The translations under genes and the position numbers were made by a program. Shown here in pieces: positions 1 to 7,713 of a stretch of DNA of 64,000 nt (positions within the stretch are counted from its first letter, which is position 1; each line of letters opens with the position of its first letter). This DNA is from Streptomyces sp. CG4 (GTDB taxonomy: Bacteria; Actinomycetota; Actinomycetes; Streptomycetales; Streptomycetaceae), in NCBI RefSeq assembly GCF_041080655.1, contig NZ_CP163525.1, forward strand, positions 5,952,001-6,016,000, given 5' to 3'. Below the pieces are notes generated by a model. The model saw nothing but the letters and a program-made list of their open reading frames with translations. It was not told where the DNA came from and ran no database searches.

Positions 1-942
1 ACCAGCAAGCTCTCCCACCTCCAGGCCGAGGTCAGGAAGGCGGAGGCGCTGCGCGGCAGGATCGACGATCTCGCCGTGCTCTTCGAGATGGCCGAGGAGG
101 AGGACGACCCGGACACCCGCGCCGAGGCCGAGTCCGAGCTGGCCGCGGTGAGGAAGTCGCTGGACGAGATGGAGGTCCGCACCCTCCTGTCCGGCGAGTA
201 CGACTCCCGTGAGGCGCTGGTCAACATCCGCGCCGAGGCCGGTGGCGTCGACGCCGCCGACTTCGCCGAGAAGCTGCAGCGCATGTACCTGCGCTGGGCC
301 GAGCAGCGTGGCTACAAGACGGAGCTCATCGAGACGTCGTACGCCGAAGAGGCCGGCATCAAGTCGACCACCTTCTCCGTCCAGGCGCCGTACGCCTACG
401 GCACCCTCTCCGTCGAGCAGGGCACGCACCGTCTCGTGCGTATCTCGCCCTTCGACAACCAGGGCCGCCGCCAGACCTCCTTCGCGGGCGTCGAGGTGCT
501 GCCCGTGGTCGAGCAGTCCGACCACGTCGAGATCGACGAGTCCGACCTGCGCATCGACGTCTACCGGTCCTCCGGCCCCGGCGGTCAGGGCGTCAACACG
601 ACCGACTCCGCGGTCCGCATCACGCACCTCCCGACCGGCATCGTGGTCTCCTGCCAGAACGAGCGCTCGCAGATCCAGAACAAGGCCACGGCGATGAACG
701 TCCTCCAGGCCAAGCTGCTGGAGCGCCGCCGCCAGGAGGAGCAGGCCAAGATGGACGCCCTCAAGGGCGACGGCGGCAACTCCTGGGGCAACCAGATGCG
801 TTCGTACGTGCTGCACCCGTACCAGATGGTCAAGGACCTGCGCACCGAGTTCGAGGTCGGCAACCCCGAGGCCGTGTTCAACGGCGAGATCGACGGCTTC
901 CTGGAGGCCGGTATTCGCTGGCGCAAGCAGCAGGAGAAGTAA
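1..942 (+). CDS. prfB: Peptide chain release factor 2 (5' end outside window)
   Basis: C-terminal part of RF2, the class I factor that releases peptides at UGA and UAA. The reading frame is open from base 1, so the start lies upstream of the window. It shows the RF2 anticodon-like tripeptide SPF (in RLVRISPFDNQGRR) and the peptidyl-transferase GGQ motif (SSGPGGQGVNTTDSAVR), followed by the basic, Gln-rich tail usual for RF2. SPF rather than PxT separates it from RF1. The stop is TAA and a strong hairpin terminator follows 12 nt later, so transcription probably ends here and the next gene is independent. Whether the programmed frameshift of other RF2 genes is present cannot be seen. Confidence 0.97.
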   Translation, partial: TSKLSHLQAEVRKAEALRGRIDDLAVLFEMAEEEDDPDTRAEAESELAAVRKSLDEMEVRTLLSGEYDSREALVNIRAEAGGVDAADFAEKLQRMYLRWAEQRGYKTELIETSYAEEAGIKSTTFSVQAPYAYGTLSVEQGTHRLVRISPFDNQGRRQTSFAGVEVLPVVEQSDHVEIDESDLRIDVYRSSGPGGQGVNTTDSAVRITHLPTGIVVSCQNERSQIQNKATAMNVLQAKLLERRRQEEQAKMDALKGDGGNSWGNQMRSYVLHPYQMVKDLRTEFEVGNPEAVFNGEIDGFLEAGIRWRKQQEK

Positions 943-954
943 CTTTGTCGACAT

Positions 955-990
955 GACAACTGCCGCCCGAGAGGCGGCAGTTTGTCTTTT
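955..990 (+). terminator. Rho-independent terminator of prfB
   Basis: A 10-bp stem (958-967 with 973-982), extended by three further pairs across a one-base bulge, has a 5-nt loop and is followed by a T-rich run (TTTGTCTTTT). It sits directly behind the prfB stop. Confidence 0.9.
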
Positions 991-1242
991 GTCTGGGTTT
1001 TACATCACACTCACAGGCTTCAACTCGCCCCAAACGCCCACCCAAGGGACATTGCGCCCGCAACGGCCTTGACGTTGCTTTGAAAAATCGGAAGGGTGGC
1101 ACGCGGCATGCGTACTTAGAGGGGCGCATGTGAACCGGGGGAATGAGTTGACGCGGACTTCGTCACCGGCTGCCTCCCGTCGATCACGGCAACGCCCCAC
1201 GCGCCGCCTCATTGACGAACAGCTACTGGGGGTAGCAACCAT
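991..1242 (+). promoter_or_regulatory. Upstream region of the LAETG surface protein gene
   Basis: No gene is seen here. The region must hold the promoter of the gene at 1243. A GGGGGT ribosome-binding site lies about 8 nt before the ATG. TTGACG at 1148-1153 is the best -35-like hexamer, but no matching -10 sits at 16-18 nt, so the promoter is not resolved. Confidence 0.35.
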
Positions 1243-2220
1243 ATGACGAAGAAGACGCGGATCCGGGTCGCGCGGATAGCCGCGGGCACCGTGATCGCGG
1301 CCGGTGCGTCCCTGACCGCCGCCGGCGCGGCCTCCGCCGCGGGCATCGATGTCCAGGCGGGCCCGATCAACCTGGGCGTGCACACGACTGCCGGGGACGA
1401 CGGTGGCACCAACGGCGGCTGCCCGATCGCCGTCTGCACCACCGACGGCGGCACCAACGGCACCGGCGGCAACGCCACCGGTGGCGCCTCCACCACCGGC
1501 GGTACCGACACCACCGGCGGCGGCGACGCCACGGGCGGTGGCGCCTCCACCGGCGGTGACAACGGCACCGGCGGCGACGTCACCATCGGTGGCGTCATCG
1601 GCGGCGGCACGACCGGTGGCGGCAACGGCACGGGCGGTGACAACGGCACCACCGGCGGTGGCAACGGCACCGGTGGAGACAACGGCACCACCGGCGGCAG
1701 CACCACCGGCGGCAGCACCACCGGCGGCACCACCACCGGGGGCTCCACCACCGGCTCCACGACCGGCGGCTCCACCACCGGTGGCAGCACCACGGGTGGC
1801 TCCACGACCGGCTCCACCACGGGCGGCTCCACGACCGGCGGCAGCACCACGGGTGGCTCCACCACCGGCGGCTCCACCACGGGCGGCTCCACCACCGGTG
1901 GCAGCACCACCGGCGGTTCCAGCACCACGGGCGGCTCCGGCAGCACGGGTGGCAGCAGCACCGGTGGCTCCTCCAGCACCGGCGGCAACAACGACACCCC
2001 CCAGGGCGGCAACAACAACGCCACCCAGGACCAGGGCTCCTCGAACCTCAGCGACACGGGCTCCGACAGCAAGCCCCAGGGTCACGACAAGCAGCTCGCC
2101 GAAACCGGTGCCGGCGAGACCATGTTCCTGGTCATCGGCGCCGCGACGATGATCGCCGGCGGCATCGGCTTCCGTGTCCTGCCGCGGCTGGTGAACGGCC
2201 GGGGCGGCGCGGCCGCCTGA
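1243..2220 (+). CDS. Sortase-anchored Gly/Thr/Ser-repeat surface protein (LAETG)
   Basis: A 325-residue secreted protein built like a cell-wall-anchored stalk. Residues 1-33 form a signal peptide (KKTRIRVAR, hydrophobic core, ASAAG cleavage region). Residues about 55-250 are low-complexity Gly-Thr-Ser repeats, mostly TTGGS/TTGGST. Residues 285-289 read LAETG, followed by a hydrophobic segment (FLVIGAATMIAGGIGF) and a basic end (RLVNGRGG). This is the tripartite sorting signal of the LAXTG class used by Streptomyces class E sortases, as in long chaplins. No chaplin or other folded domain is visible, so it may be only a stalk or spacer. Its own RBS and flanking terminators make it a single-gene transcript. 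Function in adhesion or aerial growth is inference. Confidence 0.85.
   Translation: MTKKTRIRVARIAAGTVIAAGASLTAAGAASAAGIDVQAGPINLGVHTTAGDDGGTNGGCPIAVCTTDGGTNGTGGNATGGASTTGGTDTTGGGDATGGGASTGGDNGTGGDVTIGGVIGGGTTGGGNGTGGDNGTTGGGNGTGGDNGTTGGSTTGGSTTGGTTTGGSTTGSTTGGSTTGGSTTGGSTTGSTTGGSTTGGSTTGGSTTGGSTTGGSTTGGSTTGGSSTTGGSGSTGGSSTGGSSSTGGNNDTPQGGNNNATQDQGSSNLSDTGSDSKPQGHDKQLAETGAGETMFLVIGAATMIAGGIGFRVLPRLVNGRGGAAA
1660..1990 (+). repeat. Coding tandem repeats (TTGGS units)
   Basis: Degenerate 12-21-bp units alternate forms of 'tccaccacgggcggc' and encode runs of TTGGS/TTGGST. Such tracts change length easily by slippage and are often misassembled, so repeat number may differ between strains. Confidence 0.8.
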
Positions 2221-2262
2221 CCGTAGCCGTCAGGTCACACAGCGCACGCAATGTGCACCATT

Positions 2263-2293
2263 AAGGGCCCGGAGCTTGGCGCTCCGGGCCCTT
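2263..2293. terminator. Bidirectional terminator between convergent genes
   Basis: A perfect 13-bp stem (2263-2275 with 2281-2293) with a 5-nt loop has AA at one end and TT at the other. It lies between the LAETG gene (+) and the zinc-ribbon gene (-) and could serve both. Confidence 0.85.
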
Positions 2294-2314
2294 GAGGCGT
2301 CTTCTTCGCGCGTC

Positions 2315-2506
2315 TCACGCGGTCTGGTGCGCCAGCAGCGCCACCGCGGCGATCAGCACCGCCAGCAGCGCGATCAGCGCCATCGGGTTCACCCCGCCCA
2401 GAAAACCCTCTTGCTGCAGTCGCTCGCGGTTGGCACGGCACACCGGGCACCGGCCCTCGCTCACGGGCGCCGCGCAGTTCGCGCACACCAACCGGTCGTA
2501 CGTCAT
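2315..2506 (-). CDS. Small zinc-ribbon membrane protein
   Basis: A 63-residue protein of unknown role. The N-terminal half has two Cys pairs at residues 8/11 and 20/23 (CxxC-x8-CxxC), a zinc-ribbon pattern. The C-terminal half is one hydrophobic segment (MALIALLAVLIAAVALLA) that should span the membrane. The start at 2506 is chosen because AGGAGGG lies 7 nt upstream and upstream codons lack an RBS. It faces away from ftsE, so the two may share a promoter region. No enzyme domain is seen; similar short proteins are usually annotated only as hypothetical. Confidence 0.75.
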   Translation of the reverse strand: MTYDRLVCANCAAPVSEGRCPVCRANRERLQQEGFLGGVNPMALIALLAVLIAAVALLAHQTA

Positions 2507-2741
2507 GCGGTCGCCCTCCTTGCTCCGGCCATCAGTCGTACAACGCTCACGGGAACGAGAACGTTCCCCCTCCACTGTGCCAGGTTCCCGCGGAGCTCGC
2601 GCCGGGTCCTGCCCGGCGGACAGGCCGCAGTGCCCGGCACAAAAGCGACAAGCCTTACCCAACCTCGACCTGCGACTGCACTTGCACACCCGGTTCGCGT
2701 ATGGTCACGCTCATCTACCCCCGGCGACCCGTGGTGCATCC

Positions 2742-3431
2742 GTGATCCGATTCGACAACGTCTCCAAGGTCTACCCCAAGCAGACCCGCCCCGCACTCAG
2801 GGATGTCTCCCTGGAGGTGGAGAAGGGCGAGTTCGTCTTCCTCGTGGGGTCCTCCGGCTCCGGAAAGTCCACCTTCCTGCGGCTCGTCCTCCGCGAGGAG
2901 CGGTGCAGCCACGGACAGGTGCACGTGCTGGGCAAGGACCTCGCCCGCCTCTCCAACTGGAAGGTGCCGCAGATGCGCCGCCAGCTGGGGACGGTCTTCC
3001 AGGACTTCCGGCTCCTGCCGAACAAGACCGTCGCGGAGAACGTGGCCTTCGCCCAGGAGGTCATCGGCAAGTCCCGCGGCGAGATCCGCAAGTCCGTGCC
3101 GCAGGTGCTCGACCTGGTCGGGCTCGGCGGAAAGGAGGACCGGATGCCCGGCGAGCTGTCCGGTGGTGAGCAGCAGCGCGTGGCCATCGCGCGGGCCTTC
3201 GTCAACCGGCCCAAGCTGCTCATCGCCGACGAGCCCACCGGCAACCTCGACCCGCAGACCTCCGTCGGCATCATGAAGCTGCTCGACCGGATCAACCGGA
3301 CGGGCACCACCGTCATCATGGCGACTCACGATCAGAACATCGTGGACCAGATGCGCAAGCGCGTCATCGAGCTGGAGAAGGGCCGCCTCGTCCGCGACCA
3401 GGCCCGCGGCGTCTACGGCTACCAGCACTAA
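2742..3431 (+). CDS. ftsE: Cell division ATP-binding protein FtsE
   Basis: ATPase of the FtsEX complex, which couples ATP hydrolysis at the division site to activation of peptidoglycan hydrolases outside the membrane. The 229-residue product has Walker A GSSGSGKST (36-44), ABC signature LSGGE (139-143), Walker B with E164 in LLIADEP, and switch His196 in ATHD. The GTG at 2742 gives the conserved start MIRFDNVSKVYP and the usual FtsE length; the frame is open far upstream but that part is unrelated. ftsX follows after 34 nt, so they form an operon. Confidence 0.97.
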   Translation: MIRFDNVSKVYPKQTRPALRDVSLEVEKGEFVFLVGSSGSGKSTFLRLVLREERCSHGQVHVLGKDLARLSNWKVPQMRRQLGTVFQDFRLLPNKTVAENVAFAQEVIGKSRGEIRKSVPQVLDLVGLGGKEDRMPGELSGGEQQRVAIARAFVNRPKLLIADEPTGNLDPQTSVGIMKLLDRINRTGTTVIMATHDQNIVDQMRKRVIELEKGRLVRDQARGVYGYQH

Positions 3432-3465
3432 GCAAGTTCACGACGGAAAGGCTCGACCAGACGCC

Positions 3466-4383
3466 ATGCGCGCCCAGTTCGTCCTGTCGGAGATCGGTGT
3501 CGGTCTCCGCCGCAATCTGACGATGACCTTCGCCGTCATCGTCTCCGTCGCCCTGTCCCTGGCCCTCTTCGGCGGTTCGCTGCTGATGAGCGACCAGGTG
3601 AGCACCATGAAGGGCTACTGGTACGACAAGGTCAACGTCTCGATCTTCCTGTGCAACAAGCACGACGCCGACTCGGACGTGAACTGCGCCAAGGGCGCGG
3701 TCACCGAGGACCAGAAGAACCAGATCCTCTCGGACCTGCACAAGATGCCGGTCGTCGACAAGGTGTCCTACGAGTCGCAGGACGAGGCGTACAAGCACTA
3801 CAAGGAGCAGTTCGGCAACTCCCCGCTGGCCAGCTCGCTGACGCCGGACCAGATGCAGGAGTCGTACCGGATCAAGCTCAAGGACCCGCAGAAGTACCAG
3901 GTCATCGCGTCGGCCTTCAACGGGCGTGCCGGTGTGCAGTCCGTGCAGGACCAGAAGGGCATTCTGGACAACCTCTTCCAGCTGCTGAACCTGATGAACC
4001 GGGGCGCGCTCGGCGTGATGGCGATGATGCTGATCGTCGCGCTGCTGCTGATCGTCAACACGGTGCGCGTCTCGGCGTTCAGCCGCCGGCGCGAGACCGG
4101 GATCATGCGCCTGGTCGGTGCCTCGGGCTTCTACATCCAGGCGCCGTTCATCGCCGAGGCCGCGGTCGCCGGGCTCATCGGCGGTGGGCTCGCCTGTGTG
4201 GGCCTGGTGGTCGGGCGGTACTTCACCATCGACCACGGCATGGACCTGTCCCACAAGCTCACGCTCATCAACTTCGTAGGCTGGGACGCGGTGTTGACCA
4301 AGCTGCCGCTGATCCTCGCCACGAGCGTGCTGATGCCGTCGCTGGCGGCGTTCTTCGCGTTGCGCAAGTACCTGAAGGTGTGA
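3466..4383 (+). CDS. ftsX: Cell division protein FtsX
   Basis: Membrane partner of FtsE. The 305-residue protein has a short cytoplasmic N-terminus, a first membrane segment at about 20-42, a large extracellular domain to about 170 that in this family contacts a hydrolase partner, and three C-terminal membrane segments (about 177-200, 222-250, 278-298), the FtsX/MacB permease fold. The start MRAQFVLSEIGVGLRRN is typical for actinobacterial FtsX. A hairpin terminator follows the stop. Confidence 0.97.
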   Translation: MRAQFVLSEIGVGLRRNLTMTFAVIVSVALSLALFGGSLLMSDQVSTMKGYWYDKVNVSIFLCNKHDADSDVNCAKGAVTEDQKNQILSDLHKMPVVDKVSYESQDEAYKHYKEQFGNSPLASSLTPDQMQESYRIKLKDPQKYQVIASAFNGRAGVQSVQDQKGILDNLFQLLNLMNRGALGVMAMMLIVALLLIVNTVRVSAFSRRRETGIMRLVGASGFYIQAPFIAEAAVAGLIGGGLACVGLVVGRYFTIDHGMDLSHKLTLINFVGWDAVLTKLPLILATSVLMPSLAAFFALRKYLKV

Positions 4384-4394
4384 CGCATCCCAAG

Positions 4395-4427
4395 AGGGCC
4401 GTACGGGCATCCGGCCGTACGGCCCTT
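4395..4427 (+). terminator. Terminator of ftsEX
   Basis: A perfect 12-bp stem (4395-4406 with 4415-4426) with an 8-nt loop lies 12 nt after the ftsX stop. The T run is short. Confidence 0.8.
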
Positions 4428-4437
4428 CGCCTTGTCC

Positions 4438-4443
4438 TAGACT
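4438..4443 (+). promoter_or_regulatory. Probable -10 of a leaderless transcript
   Basis: TAGACT ends 7 nt before the ATG of the S41 protease, and no Shine-Dalgarno sequence is present. Transcription would start at or beside the ATG. No good -35 is seen. Confidence 0.45.
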
Positions 4444-4450
4444 CACCGCC

Positions 4451-5620
4451 ATGTCAGGCCGTGACAAGTTTTCCCAGCCCCGCAGCATCCGCCGCGGGGC
4501 CGCCCTGACACTGGTCTTCGCCGGCGTCCTGGTCACCGGCGCGGCGACCGGCTCCTTCCCGGAGCCCGACGCCACCGCGCGCAAGGCCGCCGTCGGCCCG
4601 GCGCCCGCGGCCACCCGGCACGAGGACGTCCAGAAGGCCGCCGCCGAGGCGATGGCCGACGGCAAGTCCCCTATGGAGGCCGCCGAGCGGGCCGTGAGCC
4701 GCAGCGGGGACCGCTGGGGCGCCGTCTACTCCGAGGGCGAGTACCAGGAGTTCCAGGAGGCCCTCGACGGCCGGTACACCGGCGTCGGCCTGTGGGCGGG
4801 GCGTGAGCGGGACGGCCGGATCGAGGTGACCAAGGTGCAGCCCGGCTCGCCGGCCGCCGTGGCGGGGATCCACCGGGGTGACCGGCTGCGCAGCGTCGAC
4901 GGCGGCAAGGTCGACGGGAAGCCGGTCACCGAGGTCGTCTCGTTACTGCGCGGCGACGCCGACGACGCGGCCGCCGGTACGACCGTCACCGTCGGCCTGC
5001 AACGCGGCACGCGCGCGTGGACCGAGAAGCTGCGCCGGGCCAGCCTGTCCACCGACTCCGTCACCGCACGCAGACTGGTCGGCGGGGTCACCGTCGTCAG
5101 GATCGCCGCGTTCACCAAGGGCTCCGGCGACGCCGTGCGCGCCGCGCTGCGGCAGGCCCCGGCCGACGCCGGGATCGTCCTCGACCTGCGCGGCAACTCC
5201 GGCGGCCTGGTCACCGAGGCGGTGGAGACCGCCTCCGCCTTCCTCGACGGCGGCCTGGTCGCCACGTACGACGTCGACGGCGCCCCGCGCTCCCTGCACG
5301 CCGGCCCCGGCGGCGACACCGCCCGGCCGCTGGTCGTGCTGGTCGACGGCGGCACGATGAGCGCGGCCGAGATGCTCACCGGGGCGCTGCAGGACCGGGG
5401 CCGCGCGGTGGTGATCGGCTCGCGCACCTTCGGCAAGGGCTCCATCCAGATGCCGACCACGCTGCCCGACGGCTCGGTGGCCGAGCTGACCGTCGGCCAC
5501 TACCGCACCCCCTCGGGCCACGCGGTCGACGGCCGGGGCATCACCCCGGACCTGGAGGCGGGGCCGGAGGCCCTGACCCGCGCCGAGACGGTCCTGACCG
5601 GTCTGGGCGACCCTTCATAA
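4451..5620 (+). CDS. S41-family carboxyl-terminal processing protease
   Basis: An exported serine protease of 389 residues. Residues about 17-34 form a signal or anchor segment. A PDZ domain follows at about 108-190 (YTGVGLWAGRE, then the GDRLRSVDG region), and the tail-specific protease domain runs from about 205. The catalytic Ser304 (GGTMSAAE) and Lys329 (TFGKGS) of the Ser-Lys dyad are both present, as is the conserved DLRGNSGG. CtpA-like enzymes cleave C-termini of exported substrates. The position between ftsEX and smpB is a usual actinobacterial arrangement and hints at an envelope role, but the substrate is unknown. Confidence 0.93.
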   Translation: MSGRDKFSQPRSIRRGAALTLVFAGVLVTGAATGSFPEPDATARKAAVGPAPAATRHEDVQKAAAEAMADGKSPMEAAERAVSRSGDRWGAVYSEGEYQEFQEALDGRYTGVGLWAGRERDGRIEVTKVQPGSPAAVAGIHRGDRLRSVDGGKVDGKPVTEVVSLLRGDADDAAAGTTVTVGLQRGTRAWTEKLRRASLSTDSVTARRLVGGVTVVRIAAFTKGSGDAVRAALRQAPADAGIVLDLRGNSGGLVTEAVETASAFLDGGLVATYDVDGAPRSLHAGPGGDTARPLVVLVDGGTMSAAEMLTGALQDRGRAVVIGSRTFGKGSIQMPTTLPDGSVAELTVGHYRTPSGHAVDGRGITPDLEAGPEALTRAETVLTGLGDPS

Positions 5621-5674
5621 CCCCTTAATCGGCTGTACGCACAGCCCCTCCGTAGTGCGAAAATGGACGGCATT

Positions 5675-6229
5675 ATGAGCAAGGGAATGTACGTACCCAA
5701 GGAGTCCCAGCCCAAGCAGGGCGGCGGGGCCGCCAAGGCCAGGGACGGCGAGAAGGGCGGCAAGCGCAAGATCGTCGCCCAGAACAAGAAGGCTCGGCAC
5801 GACTACGCGATCATCGACACCTACGAGGCCGGGCTCGTGCTCACCGGCACCGAGGTCAAGTCGCTGCGCGAGGGACGGACCTCGCTGACCGACGGCTTCG
5901 TCCAGATCGACCGGGGCGAGGCGTGGCTGCACAACGCCCACATCCCCGAGTACCACCAGGGCAGCTGGACCAACCACTCCGCGCGCCGCAAGCGCAAGCT
6001 TCTGCTGCACCGCGAGGAGATCGACAAGCTGGAGTCCAAGGCCCAGGAGACGGGTCACACCATCGTGCCGCTCGCTCTCTACTTCAAGGACGGCCGCGCG
6101 AAGGCCGAGATCGCGCTCGCCCGAGGCAAGAAGGAGTACGACAAGCGCCAGACCCTGCGGGAGAAGCAGGACCGGCGCGAGTCGGACCGCGCGATCGCGG
6201 CGGCGAAGCGGAGGCAGCGCGGCGCGTAG
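5675..6229 (+). CDS. smpB: SsrA-binding protein SmpB
   Basis: Partner of tmRNA in trans-translation: it binds the tRNA-like part of ssrA and places it in stalled ribosomes. The SmpB core runs from IVAQNKKARHDY through GTEVKSLREGR, the WLHNAHIPEY segment, RRKRKLLLH and the basic C-terminal tail KKEYDKRQTLREKQDRRE, which enters the mRNA channel. Three in-frame ATGs (5663, 5675, 5687) are possible and none has a convincing RBS; the N-terminal 30 residues are a poorly conserved Gly/Lys-rich extension. Its own substrate RNA gene, ssrA, begins 90 nt downstream on the same strand. Confidence 0.95.
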   Translation: MSKGMYVPKESQPKQGGGAAKARDGEKGGKRKIVAQNKKARHDYAIIDTYEAGLVLTGTEVKSLREGRTSLTDGFVQIDRGEAWLHNAHIPEYHQGSWTNHSARRKRKLLLHREEIDKLESKAQETGHTIVPLALYFKDGRAKAEIALARGKKEYDKRQTLREKQDRRESDRAIAAAKRRQRGA

Positions 6230-6319
6230 CTCGGGAATACGGTGGCATCGGGGTGCGTTGGTCACGTACGATGGCACCAACACCGGTGGAACCCGGTGTG
6301 TGCATTGAAAACACAACAT

Positions 6320-6685
6320 GGGGATGATCGGTTTCGACAGCGGCTGTCGAAGCAGGGGAAGCGTGTCGAGGAAGCGGCAATGATCTCGTAAACCATATGT
6401 CGCAAAAAATAATCGCCAACACCAAGCGCGATTCCTTCGCCCTCGCTGCCTAAGTAGCGACTTGCGAAGTGTCAGCCCGGGGCTGTTCCCGACCCGGATC
6501 CTGGCATCAGCTAGGGAACTAAACCTTGATCCCGGTCACGGGGTGAAAAGGGAAACCTAACAGTGACTGGGCCCGTCGGCGACTTGTTCGCGTGATCGCC
6601 GGGGCCGAGAAAATCGCAGCGAACTGCACACGGAGAAGCCCTGATTCCGCACCGTTGGACGCGGGTTCGATTCCCGCCATCTCCA
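6320..6685 (+). ncRNA. ssrA: Transfer-messenger RNA (tmRNA)
   Basis: The RNA rescues stalled ribosomes and tags the unfinished peptide. The 5' end GGGGATG (6320-6326) pairs with CATCTCC (6678-6684), with one G-U pair, to form the acceptor stem; a T-arm (6661-6677, loop TTCGATT) precedes it. The discriminator A is at 6685 and CCA is not encoded. The tag reading frame is 6415-6453, resume codon GCC, and gives ANTKRDSFALAA then TAA. The ALAA end is the usual degradation signal. From memory, the S. coelicolor tag has the same start and end but is longer. smpB lies just upstream. Confidence 0.96.
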
Positions 6686-6712
6686 CGAACCCCTCCGGGG
6701 GTACCCCATGTG

Positions 6713-6760
6713 GGCAAAGGCCCCGTCGCTTCTTTGGATTCGAGCGACGGGGCCTTTGCC
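6713..6760. terminator. Strong bidirectional terminator after ssrA
   Basis: A perfect 18-bp stem (6713-6730 with 6743-6760) with a 12-nt loop lies between ssrA (+) and the convergent toxin gene (-). Confidence 0.9.
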
Positions 6761-6770
6761 ATGCGCCGTC

Positions 6771-7163
6771 TCAGCGGTTGAGGTCGAACACCGGCACGCC
6801 CAGCCCGCCGTAGGCGTCCGGCTCCACCGTTGCGACCAGGGCTCCCAGAGGCACGGCGGGGTTCGGGCGGGACATGTGTACAGCGGCAGCCATGCCATGG
6901 GGTACCCCGCGCCGACCGAGTTCGGCCACTGTGAGGGTGAGAGCGTAGTCGTCGTCGACCAGATGCAGGGCGTCGAGCAGGAGACCGACGTGCTCGGTGA
7001 TCCCGGAGCGCTCCCGCTCGGCCTCCAGCAGGCACAACATCGGCACCCACAACCGCAGGTCGCCCGTGGTGGCAGCGGTGTGGACGAGACCGGAGACCTG
7101 CTTGTTCCCGCCGAGCGTGACGAGCGTGGGGGTGTCGAGGACGAGTTCGTCGACCGGACTCAC
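6771..7163 (-). CDS. PIN-like domain toxin of a type II toxin-antitoxin pair
   Basis: A 130-residue protein with the look of a PIN ribonuclease: an early acidic residue (LVLDTPTL, D10), a central Glu (LLEAERERS), a VDDDYALTLTVAELGRRG segment and a closing PVFDLNR. Such proteins cleave RNA using a cluster of acidic residues. The start overlaps the stop of the upstream antitoxin gene by 4 bp, as in many such pairs. The family call rests on this arrangement and on the spacing of acidic residues; a toxic effect is inferred. The gene abuts the ssrA terminator. Confidence 0.68.
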   Translation of the reverse strand: MSPVDELVLDTPTLVTLGGNKQVSGLVHTAATTGDLRLWVPMLCLLEAERERSGITEHVGLLLDALHLVDDDYALTLTVAELGRRGVPHGMAAAVHMSRPNPAVPLGALVATVEPDAYGGLGVPVFDLNR

Positions 7164-7441
7164 CGGCCGATCCCCGCCTCCTGCAGGGCCGCACGATGGG
7201 CGGCGGCCGCCTCGCGCACCCTGCGTCGTATCTCAGCCGACTCCTCGTCGGTGACCTCGTGCCCGAACAGCTCGGCCAGCACCGCACGGACCCGCTCGCC
7301 CCGCTCGCGGATCTGATCGGGGGTGAGGGTCTGTGCGGCGATCTCCTGCATGAGGGCCCGCAGGCTGGTGCCTCGCGCCTCGGCAACCGCGGCAAGTTGG
7401 TCGCGTACCTCTTCGGGGACGCGGATCATGACGTCACTCAT
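7160..7441 (-). CDS. Antitoxin of the PIN toxin pair
   Basis: A 93-residue protein. The N-terminus (MSDVMIRVPEEVRDQLAAVAEARGTSLRALMQEIAAQTL) has the strand-helix-helix pattern of ribbon-helix-helix antitoxins. The charged, helical C-terminus would bind the toxin. The start at 7441 is chosen because the ribbon begins here and a TATACT -10 lies just upstream; the frame is open further but without signal. The gene overlaps the toxin by ATGA. Confidence 0.75.
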   Translation of the reverse strand: MSDVMIRVPEEVRDQLAAVAEARGTSLRALMQEIAAQTLTPDQIRERGERVRAVLAELFGHEVTDEESAEIRRRVREAAAAHRAALQEAGIGR

Positions 7442-7447
7442 GGCGCA

Positions 7448-7465
7448 AGTATACGCAAGGTATAC
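7448..7465 (-). promoter_or_regulatory. Promoter/operator of the toxin-antitoxin operon
   Basis: Two copies of the palindrome GTATAC (7449-7454 and 7460-7465) are 11 bp apart, about one helical turn. On the minus strand TATACT ends 6 nt before the antitoxin ATG, fitting a leaderless transcript repressed by its own antitoxin. Confidence 0.6.
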
Positions 7466-7713
7466 GCGTTCCGTGGTCCCCTTGGGCACATGGTCTGCAG
7501 AGGCCAATCGCCGCCCCCTTCAGGTGCACCAGCCGGCGGACATGTCACGGCCCGGCACCAAAGCCCGTCCTGGCACGGCCAGTTGTGCCTCTTTGCACCA
7601 TTGCGCGCGCTGTGTGCCAGGCGGGCAGCCCCATTCGCTCTTTGTGCCTACGGGCCAGCCCGATACGGTATTTGCTGCTTCTCAGACCTCAACCGTCCCA
7701 CCAGGAGCCCACC

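Noticed and set aside
1000..2085. Minus-strand Gly/Ala-rich or Pro/Val-rich frames opposite the LAETG gene
   Set aside because: They reflect the repeat on the coding strand; the plus frame has a signal peptide and sorting signal.
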